From assembly GCA_002070275.1 (NCBI GenBank), contig MWCY01000004.1:34837-98836 (forward strand): a stretch of 64,000 nt of DNA, written 5' to 3'. A model generated the notes under the pieces. That model searched no databases and was not told where the DNA came from. It saw nothing but the letters and a program-made list of their open reading frames with translations. Shown here in pieces: positions 54,938 through 63,504 of this stretch (the first letter of the stretch is position 1; each line of letters opens with the position of its first letter). The position numbers were made by a program, and so were the translations under genes. The stretch is from Candidatus Hydrogenedentes bacterium ADurb.Bin170 (GTDB lineage Bacteria > Hydrogenedentota > Hydrogenedentia > Hydrogenedentales > CAITNO01).

Positions 54938-56425
54938 TCACATGAACATAAAAGCGTCCAGACCAAAGAAATAGCCTATGCTTTCCGGGCTTTTGCCACG
55001 GTTCTCAAAGCGGAGGATGTGCTTCCCTGGCGTGCAGGCGGGCACCAAAAAGCGAAATTCTTTCTGGTTAATGCCTTTTCCGTAGAGATTAACCGGCGCT
55101 CCGAGCGGTATTCCGTCCAGAAGCACCTGAAAAGTCCCGTAATCGCGGGCACATGTCAGCATCAGCGCAAGTTCCTGTACCTGATCCTTGTCAATATCCA
55201 CTTCAAGTTCCAGATACCCGTTGGGCTCCTGAGGTGTCCAGAAAATTTGCCCGCCGTTATAGCCTATTTCCGGCTGGACAGCAAAGGCTCCATGGGAGAC
55301 GGAGCACTGATCAATTTTTGTTTCTGCTTCGATCAGCTCCGCCCATCCGCCGTACACACGTTCCAGAGCGGGCGCTAGCGATTCATATGCCTTATGCGGT
55401 TCTGTCTGATACCAGAAAGCAACAGAAGAAAAATCATCGTCCCGTTCTGCAAAATATGAGCTGATTGTTCCGTCCTCGTTATAAGTAACACCCATATGTT
55501 CAATTTCAAGGCGCAGTGATTTTTCAAAGACTACAGGATCCGGAATGTGCCACCGGTAGCAGGAGGTTCGTGCGAGGGATTCATAGCCCTCCATGAGAGG
55601 GGCTCCGTACCAGGGCGTTGACATTTCCCGCAATCCCCAGGCATCGCAAAAATAATCTTCGGAACCGGTACCACGAAGACGTGGCTTTTCTGCACCATCG
55701 ATAAACCAGAAATCGTCGCCTTCGCCCCACCAGTGCGGGAAATGCTGACGGACATTCAGTACTGTGCCCACATAATGCCCACGCCCTTCGATATCAGCAA
55801 TAAGGTAGTGTTTCCCGGATACTGCCGGATGTTCCTGCCGGTACATGGCATGGAAATAAGCGGTATTTTCCGGAAGCCGGTCAACTTTTGTCCAATCTAC
55901 ATAATAATAAAAAGCATGGACAGGCCCGTCACCTTCGTTAGTTACTGTAATACGCGCTGACTTTCTGAAAGGCATGGGCCAGTAGCAATTTCTGGCTCTG
56001 CCCTCAGAGGTCACCGTTACAGGAAATGATTCCATCGGATGATCCAGCCCATGCCCCATGGCAAAAAAATCACCCAGAGGCACTTCAACAGAAGGATTGC
56101 TTTCGCCATCCCAGTACATGCGCAAAACCAGCAGGCGTGAATAACCGCGATCGACAGCAGCCACGGTATTCCATATATGCTGAATCACGCCCGGTCCTTC
56201 CAAATCGGCGATAACGAGACATCCGCCGGGCGCTATAAAACGGGCATCTGCGTTCCCATTTTCCAGATCGGCATCACAGGAAGAAGAGCGCTGCGTGCTT
56301 CCTTCTTTGATCAAACTCAAATCGGACAGAAAACTATTACCCGCCTGCATCGGCGTTTGATGCTGACAGGCAGTCATACAGAAGAGGCACACGCATACTA
56401 TAGGCAGAGACATTTTTATTTTCAT
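54938..56425 (-). CDS. DUF2961 / GH172-family lipoprotein
   Basis: 495 aa from the ATG at 56425, with AAGGA upstream. A lipobox (MTAC, about residue 18-21) predicts a lipoprotein. The DUF2961 core shows GPGVIQHIWNTV, VEVPLGDFFAMGHG and GTGSEDYFCDAWG. The family includes difructose-anhydride hydrolases and D-arabinan-active fucosidase-like enzymes (GH172). The C-terminal 120 residues are a beta-sandwich. A substrate cannot be named. It has its own promoter (56472-56500) and lies among other glycan-related genes. Confidence 0.85.
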   Translation of the reverse strand: MKIKMSLPIVCVCLFCMTACQHQTPMQAGNSFLSDLSLIKEGSTQRSSSCDADLENGNADARFIAPGGCLVIADLEGPGVIQHIWNTVAAVDRGYSRLLVLRMYWDGESNPSVEVPLGDFFAMGHGLDHPMESFPVTVTSEGRARNCYWPMPFRKSARITVTNEGDGPVHAFYYYVDWTKVDRLPENTAYFHAMYRQEHPAVSGKHYLIADIEGRGHYVGTVLNVRQHFPHWWGEGDDFWFIDGAEKPRLRGTGSEDYFCDAWGLREMSTPWYGAPLMEGYESLARTSCYRWHIPDPVVFEKSLRLEIEHMGVTYNEDGTISSYFAERDDDFSSVAFWYQTEPHKAYESLAPALERVYGGWAELIEAETKIDQCSVSHGAFAVQPEIGYNGGQIFWTPQEPNGYLELEVDIDKDQVQELALMLTCARDYGTFQVLLDGIPLGAPVNLYGKGINQKEFRFLVPACTPGKHILRFENRGKSPESIGYFFGLDAFMFM

Positions 56426-56471
56426 AAATAGCATTCCTTCTGTTCCGGTTTCAGTTCGTTTGTCGCAGTCG

Positions 56472-56500
56472 ATTTTAACATTATTCTGAAAAACCGTCAA
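56472..56500 (-). promoter_or_regulatory. sigma-70-type promoter of the GH172 gene
   Basis: Read leftward, TTGACG (56500-56495) and TAAAAT (56477-56472) with a 17-base spacer lie about 50 bases before the ATG at 56425. Confidence 0.65.
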
Positions 56501-56516
56501 GACAAACTTTTATCTT

Positions 56517-56546
56517 TTGTACAAGAGATGATTTCTATGTTATGGT
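56517..56546 (+). promoter_or_regulatory. candidate promoter of the diheme cytochrome gene
   Basis: TTGTAC (56517-56522) and TATGGT (56541-56546), 18-base spacer, lie about 70 bases before the ATG at 56620. Confidence 0.4.
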
Positions 56547-56619
56547 GATTTTCAATAGAAAGCTGACAGACTTTTTCGGCAGACCGAAAGAAAATAGCCG
56601 TTTGAAGAAGGAACGTATT

Positions 56620-58758
56620 ATGTCTAAAGTGAAGCTGTTCATCTGGATTCTGGCATCTGTTCTACTATGCGCACCAGTTGCTTTTTGCGATGCGGACGCA
56701 GAAAACAATGACGATTCTCTGGAAAACACACTGGACGAACTTGCTGCCTTGGGACTGGATCCCGACCTTATTGAACGGGACAGTTTTCGAAAAGGAACCG
56801 CCCCGGAAAATTTCAAAGAACGGTCAGGAGCTGAGTACAAACCGTCTCACAATGAAGAACCGAATATTCCGGCACAATGCTGGATCGAAACAGGCTACGG
56901 AACGCAGAATGCCTGCCTTTTCTGTCATAGCAATTACCTTTCCAAAGAAAAACACGGCAATAGTTATCCTATTGCCGACGACCAGATTTTTTACAGTTTC
57001 CCCACGCCTGAACTGAACCGGATTCTCTGGCGGAACACTATTTTTCCGCAGGAGATCAGCACCCGTCTTGAAAAAGAAGGAATTGTCATTCCCGATCCGG
57101 AGGATGTCAGTTACATGCGGAAAGATAACTGGAAAGAGCTTTACGACAGGGTGCGCACGAACTATCCGAAACGATGGCTCATTCCCGATGACGACGAATT
57201 TCTTCTTTTCCCGGCATTAAATCCGGCACATCTCTATCCTGAAAAACAGCCGGATCCTACAGAAGGAAACAAACACGGCTATATAGATCAGGAAGGCTTT
57301 GTCCGTGACGAGCAGAACGACTATACCGGATGGCGCGCCGTTAACTTCTTCCCTTACGGCATTTTCACCCCTCTGACCGGGAGCGTCAGCGGTATCTATA
57401 TCCGGCTTCCTGAAATTTTCCGGACAGATGCCGCCATTGTCGATGTGACGTTATATAAAAAAAATCTGGATATTCTGGAACGGAACATTAAAAACCAGAA
57501 ACTCACAGAGAAAGCATATCTGGGGGATGCCAGCGGCGTTCCCGTTGAAAAAGGATTTTTCCCTGCTGGCACAGAGTTTGCCCACCCGCTCCATTATGTG
57601 GATCTGAATGCGGACGGCGAATCAGGAGAACGGCTGGACGGGGTGGCGGATCAGAAGGGCTCCGATTATGAATTTCCGGGCACCCGGTCAAAACGGGTCA
57701 AAGAAATTCGTTATATGTACAAATGGAAATCTGTCACTCTGGAAGAAATCACCGAGGACGCGCATCCGGAGAATTTGGTGCTGGGTCAGGAAGGGCAAGG
57801 CTGGATTGACAATAACATGGGATGGATTATTGCCGGTTACATTGAAAATCGACAGGGAGCGCTCCGGGCACAGACTACAGAAGAGCTGATGCAATGCCTC
57901 GGCTGCCACGGCATGACCGGAAACACAGTGGACAGTGTCTGGTCTTTTCCGCGGAAACTGCCCGGCAATAAGGGGTGGCGTGACATGAATTATGGCGAAT
58001 ATAATTCTCAACACCCTGACAGAACCGCACTTCCTGACTACAGGCACGGAAACACTGACAGTGGAGAATTCGGATTTTTTTATAAAGTAGTGGTTGGTGC
58101 TGATCTTTTTGGGATTATGCCTGACGAAGTGGCAAATGAGCTCAGAGCTTATGCGAAAAATAAAGGCGGCAGTCTGCAGCCGGAAGAAGACCTTGACGCC
58201 ATCCTTGATGATCATGGGCTTATTGAAATGCCCCGAGATCAGCGCAAAAACTTGCTGACGAAACGGCAGCAACTGATGCGCTCTTTTGTCAATGACCGTG
58301 CCTATCTTGCAAAAACGGAAGGATCAGAAGACCCGTGCATCAAGGGCACTCTTTTTTATCCTTCCGAGTCCACAATGAAAAAGAATCTTCATCTGTACCG
58401 GCAGATTGTTCTTGACCAGAGCTTTAATCTGGGCAAAGACATTTTCGGCTCTGAAGAAGGGCATGTGCCCTTCTCTTTTCGCTCTGACGGCACAGTAAAA
58501 AACATTAAAGGAGAAATCATTCCGGCGGGAGAAATAATCACCAGCCGGCCTCATGACAAAGGCGGACAAGGAACAACGCCCACCGGCATCGCTTCCGTGG
58601 ATCAGGACGGCAATCTGGCGGGCACGGACGGCAACCCGGTGGATATCGATGCATCACCGGAAAAAGTCGCAGGACACCTCTCCACAGGCGGAACCTTCGA
58701 GCCTTTTTACAACCCTATACTGAGTGATATTCCTTTAACAGAACCAGGTGCAAAGTAA
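56620..58758 (+). CDS. large periplasmic diheme cytochrome c of unknown function
   Basis: 712 aa from the ATG at 56620 (AAGAAGGAA upstream). A signal peptide (about 1-22, cut near AFC/DAD) is followed by an acidic segment. Two heme c motifs are far apart: CLFCH (C99-H103) and CLGCH (C426-H430). A segment VDLNADGESGERLDG resembles a calcium-binding loop. No redox family is obvious; large size with only two hemes suggests a non-heme catalytic or binding part. It is divergent from the GH172 gene and its stop is three bases from that of the opposing isomerase-like gene. Confidence 0.75.
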   Translation: MSKVKLFIWILASVLLCAPVAFCDADAENNDDSLENTLDELAALGLDPDLIERDSFRKGTAPENFKERSGAEYKPSHNEEPNIPAQCWIETGYGTQNACLFCHSNYLSKEKHGNSYPIADDQIFYSFPTPELNRILWRNTIFPQEISTRLEKEGIVIPDPEDVSYMRKDNWKELYDRVRTNYPKRWLIPDDDEFLLFPALNPAHLYPEKQPDPTEGNKHGYIDQEGFVRDEQNDYTGWRAVNFFPYGIFTPLTGSVSGIYIRLPEIFRTDAAIVDVTLYKKNLDILERNIKNQKLTEKAYLGDASGVPVEKGFFPAGTEFAHPLHYVDLNADGESGERLDGVADQKGSDYEFPGTRSKRVKEIRYMYKWKSVTLEEITEDAHPENLVLGQEGQGWIDNNMGWIIAGYIENRQGALRAQTTEELMQCLGCHGMTGNTVDSVWSFPRKLPGNKGWRDMNYGEYNSQHPDRTALPDYRHGNTDSGEFGFFYKVVVGADLFGIMPDEVANELRAYAKNKGGSLQPEEDLDAILDDHGLIEMPRDQRKNLLTKRQQLMRSFVNDRAYLAKTEGSEDPCIKGTLFYPSESTMKKNLHLYRQIVLDQSFNLGKDIFGSEEGHVPFSFRSDGTVKNIKGEIIPAGEIITSRPHDKGGQGTTPTGIASVDQDGNLAGTDGNPVDIDASPEKVAGHLSTGGTFEPFYNPILSDIPLTEPGAK

Positions 58759-58761
58759 AAA

Positions 58762-59634
58762 TCAGACGCGACAGATAGCGATTGCCTGACGAAGCGATTC
58801 CAGCGGATCCGGCGCTTTGGGCACAAACTCATGAGCCAGAAAACCACTGAAGCCTGTGTCTGCGATGGCAGAACAAATCCGGGGATAATTCAGTTCCTGT
58901 GTGTCATCAATCTCATTACGCCCAGGGACTCCTCCGGTATGAATATGACCGATATACTTGATGTTCTCTTCAATCGTTGCAATGACATCCCCTTCCATAA
59001 TCTGCATATGGTAGATGTCATAGAGGAGTTTAAAGTTAGGTGAGTCGAGCTTTTTAGCAAGTCTGGCGCCCCAGGCAGTGTGATCACATTGATAATCTTT
59101 GTGGTTTCGCTTGCTGTTCAGCAGTTCCATACATAAAACCACTCCTGCTTTTTCTGCAAGAGGCAGAATTTTTGCAAGCCCTTTGGCGCAGTTTTCCAAC
59201 CCCGTTTCATCATCCTGACCACGGCGATTGCCGGAAAAGACAACCATGTTGGGCACACCCAAGTCTCCGGCTTTGGGAATCAGACGCTGCGCATTGGCAA
59301 TCAGTTCTTCGTGGTGCTCTATCCGGTTCCAGCCTTTACCGATATTGCCGGGCCCGTTTGCCATGGCGCACACCAGCCCCTCTCCTGCTACCGTCTCCCA
59401 ATCCCCTTCGCTCAGCAAATCAATCCCGGTAATTCCCATAGGCTTCACCGCCTGACAGAATTCCACCAGAGGGATTTTGTCAAAACACCATTTGCTGACC
59501 GACTGTTTCAGGCGCCCGACATCCACAGCGGCCTTTTCCTGCGCCATGCCCTGAGGCATTACAAGTGCGGCACCGGATACGGCGGCAAGCGCCGCCAGCA
59601 TGTTTCTTCTGGTCATCTCGGAAGTACTGTTCAT
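58762..59634 (-). CDS. Tat-exported sugar phosphate isomerase/epimerase-like TIM barrel
   Basis: 290 aa. A twin-arginine signal (TRRNMLAALAAVSGAALV) begins near residue 7, so the protein is folded before export. The xylose-isomerase-like barrel shows the metal ligands expected in the hydroxypyruvate isomerase group: CMELLNSKRNH (Glu), LLYDIYHMQIMEG (Asp, His), IGHIHTGG (His) and AHEFVP (Glu). A periplasmic location is unusual for such an enzyme, but secreted relatives are frequent in Planctomycetes-like bacteria. The start at 59634 has AGAAGG 9 bases upstream. Confidence 0.82.
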   Translation of the reverse strand: MNSTSEMTRRNMLAALAAVSGAALVMPQGMAQEKAAVDVGRLKQSVSKWCFDKIPLVEFCQAVKPMGITGIDLLSEGDWETVAGEGLVCAMANGPGNIGKGWNRIEHHEELIANAQRLIPKAGDLGVPNMVVFSGNRRGQDDETGLENCAKGLAKILPLAEKAGVVLCMELLNSKRNHKDYQCDHTAWGARLAKKLDSPNFKLLYDIYHMQIMEGDVIATIEENIKYIGHIHTGGVPGRNEIDDTQELNYPRICSAIADTGFSGFLAHEFVPKAPDPLESLRQAIAICRV

Positions 59635-59876
59635 AACGCAAAGCCTTCTCATGGTATTTCAGGGTAAAAACATTCAACACACACCTCATTCTATGAGAAG
59701 GCATTTCAGCAAATCAACACCGATGCACAGGAACAAGCGATTCTGAAACCAGTGCTTCCGACTCTGCACTCACCGGCACCGCGGAGAAAAAAAAGATACA
59801 GCGCGTCTCTTTTGTTATTATAGAGTTCAATCCGGGCAACACCATCAGTTTACACATATATGCACGAAAGGAAACC

Positions 59877-62303
59877 ATGCGTCATACAATTTTTATCTGT
59901 ACCATTTTTATCATTTTGTTTTCATCTGCCCTTTTCGCTTCAGAAAACTGGCATTTATGCGTTCTGCCTGAACCAGCCTCTGAAGAGGCTGTGCGACTGG
60001 CCGTTGAAGACCTGCGCCTTACTGCAGACTCCCTCTCCATACCGCTCACCATGGTGGAAGATGCAGAAAAAACAGAAGGCAATATCATTATCCTCAGCTA
60101 TGCCCCGCAACACCCTCTTATTGCAAAGCTCATCGCTGACGGGCGCTGGGCTCCGGCACTCCCGGACAATCCGGAAGGTTTTGAAATAGCAACAGTCCCC
60201 GACTCCGGCCGAAAAATCATGCTTATCGCCGGAGCCTCTCCTGTCGGAAACGCTTACGGGCTTTATTGGCTGCGGGATCGAATGCGGGTATACCGCACCG
60301 TTCCTGACATCAACGCTGTAAGGCAGCCGCAATTTTCTGTCAGGCTCGGCGCAGCGTGGCATCGGCACGGTTACGGCGGAAGCACCAAAGAGCAGATGCG
60401 CGGAGCGCTGCGCAACAGCATCAACTGGGTTTCCGGCGCAAACATTCTGGATCTGATCCCCTGGCATGCGGAACCGGAAGCAACTGAAAATGCCCGGCAT
60501 CGGGAAGAAACCCGAGAATTGATTTCTTATGCCCACAGCCTCGGCATGAAATATTTCAGCTTTTCCAATGCCTATGTGTATCATCCGTCTATTCTGGAAG
60601 AATTCGGCGCCACGCTGAATCCTGAAGATCCCCGCTTCTGGGATGCCGTGCAGGAAACATATCGCCGCCTTTTTCAGGCGCTGCCCGAGCTGGACGGCAT
60701 CGAGTTGTGCAATGATGATCTCTCCGGCTTCTGGGGGAATTACCTGCCTTTTGATGTCATGCATGATGCCCCTGAATGCGACTGGTCTTATGTTAAACGG
60801 TACAACACTTTCATGCAAAAGGTGCAGGAAGTGGTATCCGGCGAATTCGGAAAGGAGCATTTTTATTTTACCTGGGGACTTCGGGAGCACGAAATCCATT
60901 GCCAGCCGGAGGTTTTTAAAGCTGTTTTCCGGGAAAATATCCCGACCGACCATTTATACCTAATGCCCAAGATCACCCGGGGAGACCGGTGGTGGCACCA
61001 GCCGTACAACGCGACCTTCAATCTGACACCTCATAAAACCGTTGTTCTTTTTGAAACCATGAACTACTATGAAGGCGGCGCATCCCGGCTCTTCCCCACT
61101 TTTTCGGGTCAGTATTTCCAGCGGGGTCTGCAGCGTTTTCTCGCGCCGGAACACAGTAATGTGGAAGGCATAGCATTGCTGTCCGGCCCGCTCCGTGAAG
61201 GCTGGAGCACGCAAGACGCATACAGTTATGTTCTTTACCGGCTCACCTGGGATGTAGACGAGCCGATGGAAGATATTGCCCTGGACTTTGCCCGCATCCA
61301 TTTCGGAGAAGCAGCGGCAGCGCATATGGCGCAGATCTATCTCGCTTCACCGGCAGCGTATAAATACGGGCTTCACATCGAACCGATTTCCTACGGGCAA
61401 TTCAATTCTTTTCCCCATATGCGCGTAAATACTTTTCCGGCGGAGGGCTACCCTGCTCTGGATAACGGAAAAGAACATCTGGAAAATTTGCATAAGATCT
61501 ACCTGCGATGTGAACCATGGGAAGAAGCCACTCTGCGAGCGCAGTATTATGGTCTGGAGCAGGCCGAATCGATGCTGCGCCATTATGACTCAGCTCGTTC
61601 CGCTATTGAAGATGACGCGCTGTCAAAGGAAGTCGGTGACCGGTTGCACATGACTAAAAACCTGATCAGAACCAATATCGGGTATGTCACCACGATGTTC
61701 GCCTACTTCAAATATAAAGAAAACGGGATCCCGGAAAACAGAGAGGCTTTGAAGAAAGCGATTGCACAGCTCGCCGAGGCAAAAAATGATTTCATAAATA
61801 CACCCGGCTTCGGCTTCCAGCTCTTTGCGGTCGATATACTGCAGCGCAATGCGGAAGCCCTGTACGAAAACCGAGAAGAAGCCATTCGCCACTACAATGC
61901 AACGCCCAGTCGTGAGGAACTGGATGCCCGGATTAAAAAAGAGCAGGCCGGATATCGCGAGACCTTAGCAAAAAACAAAGACAAAGCTGTGCTTTTTGCG
62001 AAGTTCGAGCTGCTGTGTGACGGCCAGGATCTGGTGATTATTCAGGGAGACCAGTATCATATTAAAAACCTGTACTGGGACGGTGCGCATCCCAGGAAAG
62101 CGGAATTTCTGACACCGCTTCCGAAAAAAGAAGTGCAGGTGGTCATTGATGATCTTGAATCACGCCCGATGCATCCCTTTATCCTTGAACAGCCCACAGC
62201 CGACAATGACTATACGGTGAAGGTGTATCTGGATGATCAGCCGGGAGGCAACGGCTGGATGAATTTTGATCTTTACTATCTGGATAAAGAAAGCGGCATG
62301 TAA
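59877..62303 (+). CDS. exported GH67/GH20-like glycosidase (alpha-glucuronidase-like)
   Basis: 808 aa from the ATG at 59877 (GAAAGGAA upstream). A signal peptide (about 1-21) leads to an N-terminal alpha/beta domain (about 25-150) like the GH20b/GH67 N-domain. A TIM barrel follows, with GRHGYGG-like GAAWHRHGYGGS near residue 160, ELDGIELCNDDLSGFWG (candidate acids) and FTWGLREHEIHC. The C-terminal helical domain has about 200 residues, and a short beta module ends it. The order matches alpha-glucuronidase relatives, but the exact family is uncertain. Confidence 0.6.
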   Translation: MRHTIFICTIFIILFSSALFASENWHLCVLPEPASEEAVRLAVEDLRLTADSLSIPLTMVEDAEKTEGNIIILSYAPQHPLIAKLIADGRWAPALPDNPEGFEIATVPDSGRKIMLIAGASPVGNAYGLYWLRDRMRVYRTVPDINAVRQPQFSVRLGAAWHRHGYGGSTKEQMRGALRNSINWVSGANILDLIPWHAEPEATENARHREETRELISYAHSLGMKYFSFSNAYVYHPSILEEFGATLNPEDPRFWDAVQETYRRLFQALPELDGIELCNDDLSGFWGNYLPFDVMHDAPECDWSYVKRYNTFMQKVQEVVSGEFGKEHFYFTWGLREHEIHCQPEVFKAVFRENIPTDHLYLMPKITRGDRWWHQPYNATFNLTPHKTVVLFETMNYYEGGASRLFPTFSGQYFQRGLQRFLAPEHSNVEGIALLSGPLREGWSTQDAYSYVLYRLTWDVDEPMEDIALDFARIHFGEAAAAHMAQIYLASPAAYKYGLHIEPISYGQFNSFPHMRVNTFPAEGYPALDNGKEHLENLHKIYLRCEPWEEATLRAQYYGLEQAESMLRHYDSARSAIEDDALSKEVGDRLHMTKNLIRTNIGYVTTMFAYFKYKENGIPENREALKKAIAQLAEAKNDFINTPGFGFQLFAVDILQRNAEALYENREEAIRHYNATPSREELDARIKKEQAGYRETLAKNKDKAVLFAKFELLCDGQDLVIIQGDQYHIKNLYWDGAHPRKAEFLTPLPKKEVQVVIDDLESRPMHPFILEQPTADNDYTVKVYLDDQPGGNGWMNFDLYYLDKESGM

Positions 62304-62345
62304 TTCAACGAAGTTCGGATACGAAGCAGGCTAACAGCAATTTCC

Positions 62346-63500
62346 ATGAAAATATGCATCCTAAATGTGCTTCATGATGCTCTGGACAAGCGCATGTATC
62401 ATAAGATCGCCCGAAGTTTGTCCGCTGCCAGTCATGAGATTGTCTCCATTGCTCCGCCTGCTGCATTCGCTGCCGGAAGGAATCAGGCAGAAAGCGGCGA
62501 AACATCTGTTCGATTCGTTTTTACGCCGGCTGTGCATTCTTTTTTCGGGCGGTTGCTGACTGTTCTGCGCCTGATCCGGCTGGGACTCCGCGAAAAAGCG
62601 ACGCTGTACATCGCACCTGAACCGGAATCATGGGTCGCCGCTCTGTTGATTAAAGCGGCAACAGGACGAAAAGTCGCCTTTGATATGCATGAATATGTAC
62701 CGGGTGAATTTGCCAAGTTTTTCCCGTCCTTTCTGAGACCACCAATGGAAAAAACAACCTGCCGGATCATGCGTCTTATGGGAAGAGCCTCCGACCTGAT
62801 CATTCTGACCCGCCGGAGTTTTGAGCCTTTATGGTCCGGTATTCGGACGCCCCGGGTCGTGGTCATTAACAGCAACTGGCTGCAACCGGCATGTACCGCC
62901 GTTCCTGATGCAGTCCGGAAGATTGCAGGCGAAAGACCGACCGTTCTGCACCAGGGCATTTTTGGAGAAATCCGGGGTTCACTGCAGCTGCTGGAAGCCA
63001 TGAAACTGGTGAAGGAAGTGCTGCCCGAAGCACGCTGTCTGGTGCTCGGGCGCTATGTTTATGGCGACGAAAGCGCATACAGGCAGAAAATCAAGGAATC
63101 AGGACTGGAAGACACCCTTCTGTTGCTTGATGAAGTTCCCTTCGAAGAGGTCCCCGCTTACATCAGTGCAGTGCAGGTTGGATTAATTCTGTTTCAGCCC
63201 GGCCTGCGCAATCATGAACTTGCCATGCCGCACAAACTCTTTGATTATATGCGGGAAGGCGTCCCGGTGATCGCACCTGATTTTGCGGTCGAGGTAGCGC
63301 ATATCGTGAAAGAAACACAATGCGGTCTTCTGGTGGATGTCACTTCTCCCGATGCCATCGCCGATGCTGTCATCAGGCTTCTCACGAACCCAGACGAAGC
63401 ACAACGCTTCGGCAGACATGGACGTGAGGCGGTAGAATCGAAATACAATTGGCAGAAAGACAGCGCCGCTTTAGTTGACGCTATTGCGGCACTGGAGTAA
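62346..63500 (+). CDS. glycosyltransferase, GT4/GT1 type
   Basis: 384 aa with a GT-B fold. The N-terminal domain has ILNVLHDALDKRMYHK and FDMHEYVPGEF. The C-terminal nucleotide-sugar domain has VLHQGIFGEIRGSLQLLEAM, KLFDYMREGVPVIAPDF and the Glu-rich family ending. It likely adds a sugar in surface polysaccharide assembly on the cytoplasmic side of the inner membrane. It is separated by four bases from the asparagine synthetase homologue, so they share a transcript. Confidence 0.88.
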   Translation: MKICILNVLHDALDKRMYHKIARSLSAASHEIVSIAPPAAFAAGRNQAESGETSVRFVFTPAVHSFFGRLLTVLRLIRLGLREKATLYIAPEPESWVAALLIKAATGRKVAFDMHEYVPGEFAKFFPSFLRPPMEKTTCRIMRLMGRASDLIILTRRSFEPLWSGIRTPRVVVINSNWLQPACTAVPDAVRKIAGERPTVLHQGIFGEIRGSLQLLEAMKLVKEVLPEARCLVLGRYVYGDESAYRQKIKESGLEDTLLLLDEVPFEEVPAYISAVQVGLILFQPGLRNHELAMPHKLFDYMREGVPVIAPDFAVEVAHIVKETQCGLLVDVTSPDAIADAVIRLLTNPDEAQRFGRHGREAVESKYNWQKDSAALVDAIAALE

Positions 63501-63504
63501 CGGT

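Noticed and set aside
59955..60953. 332-codon open frame antisense to the GH67-like gene
   Set aside because: Shadow of a real coding region; no homology features or ribosome-binding site.
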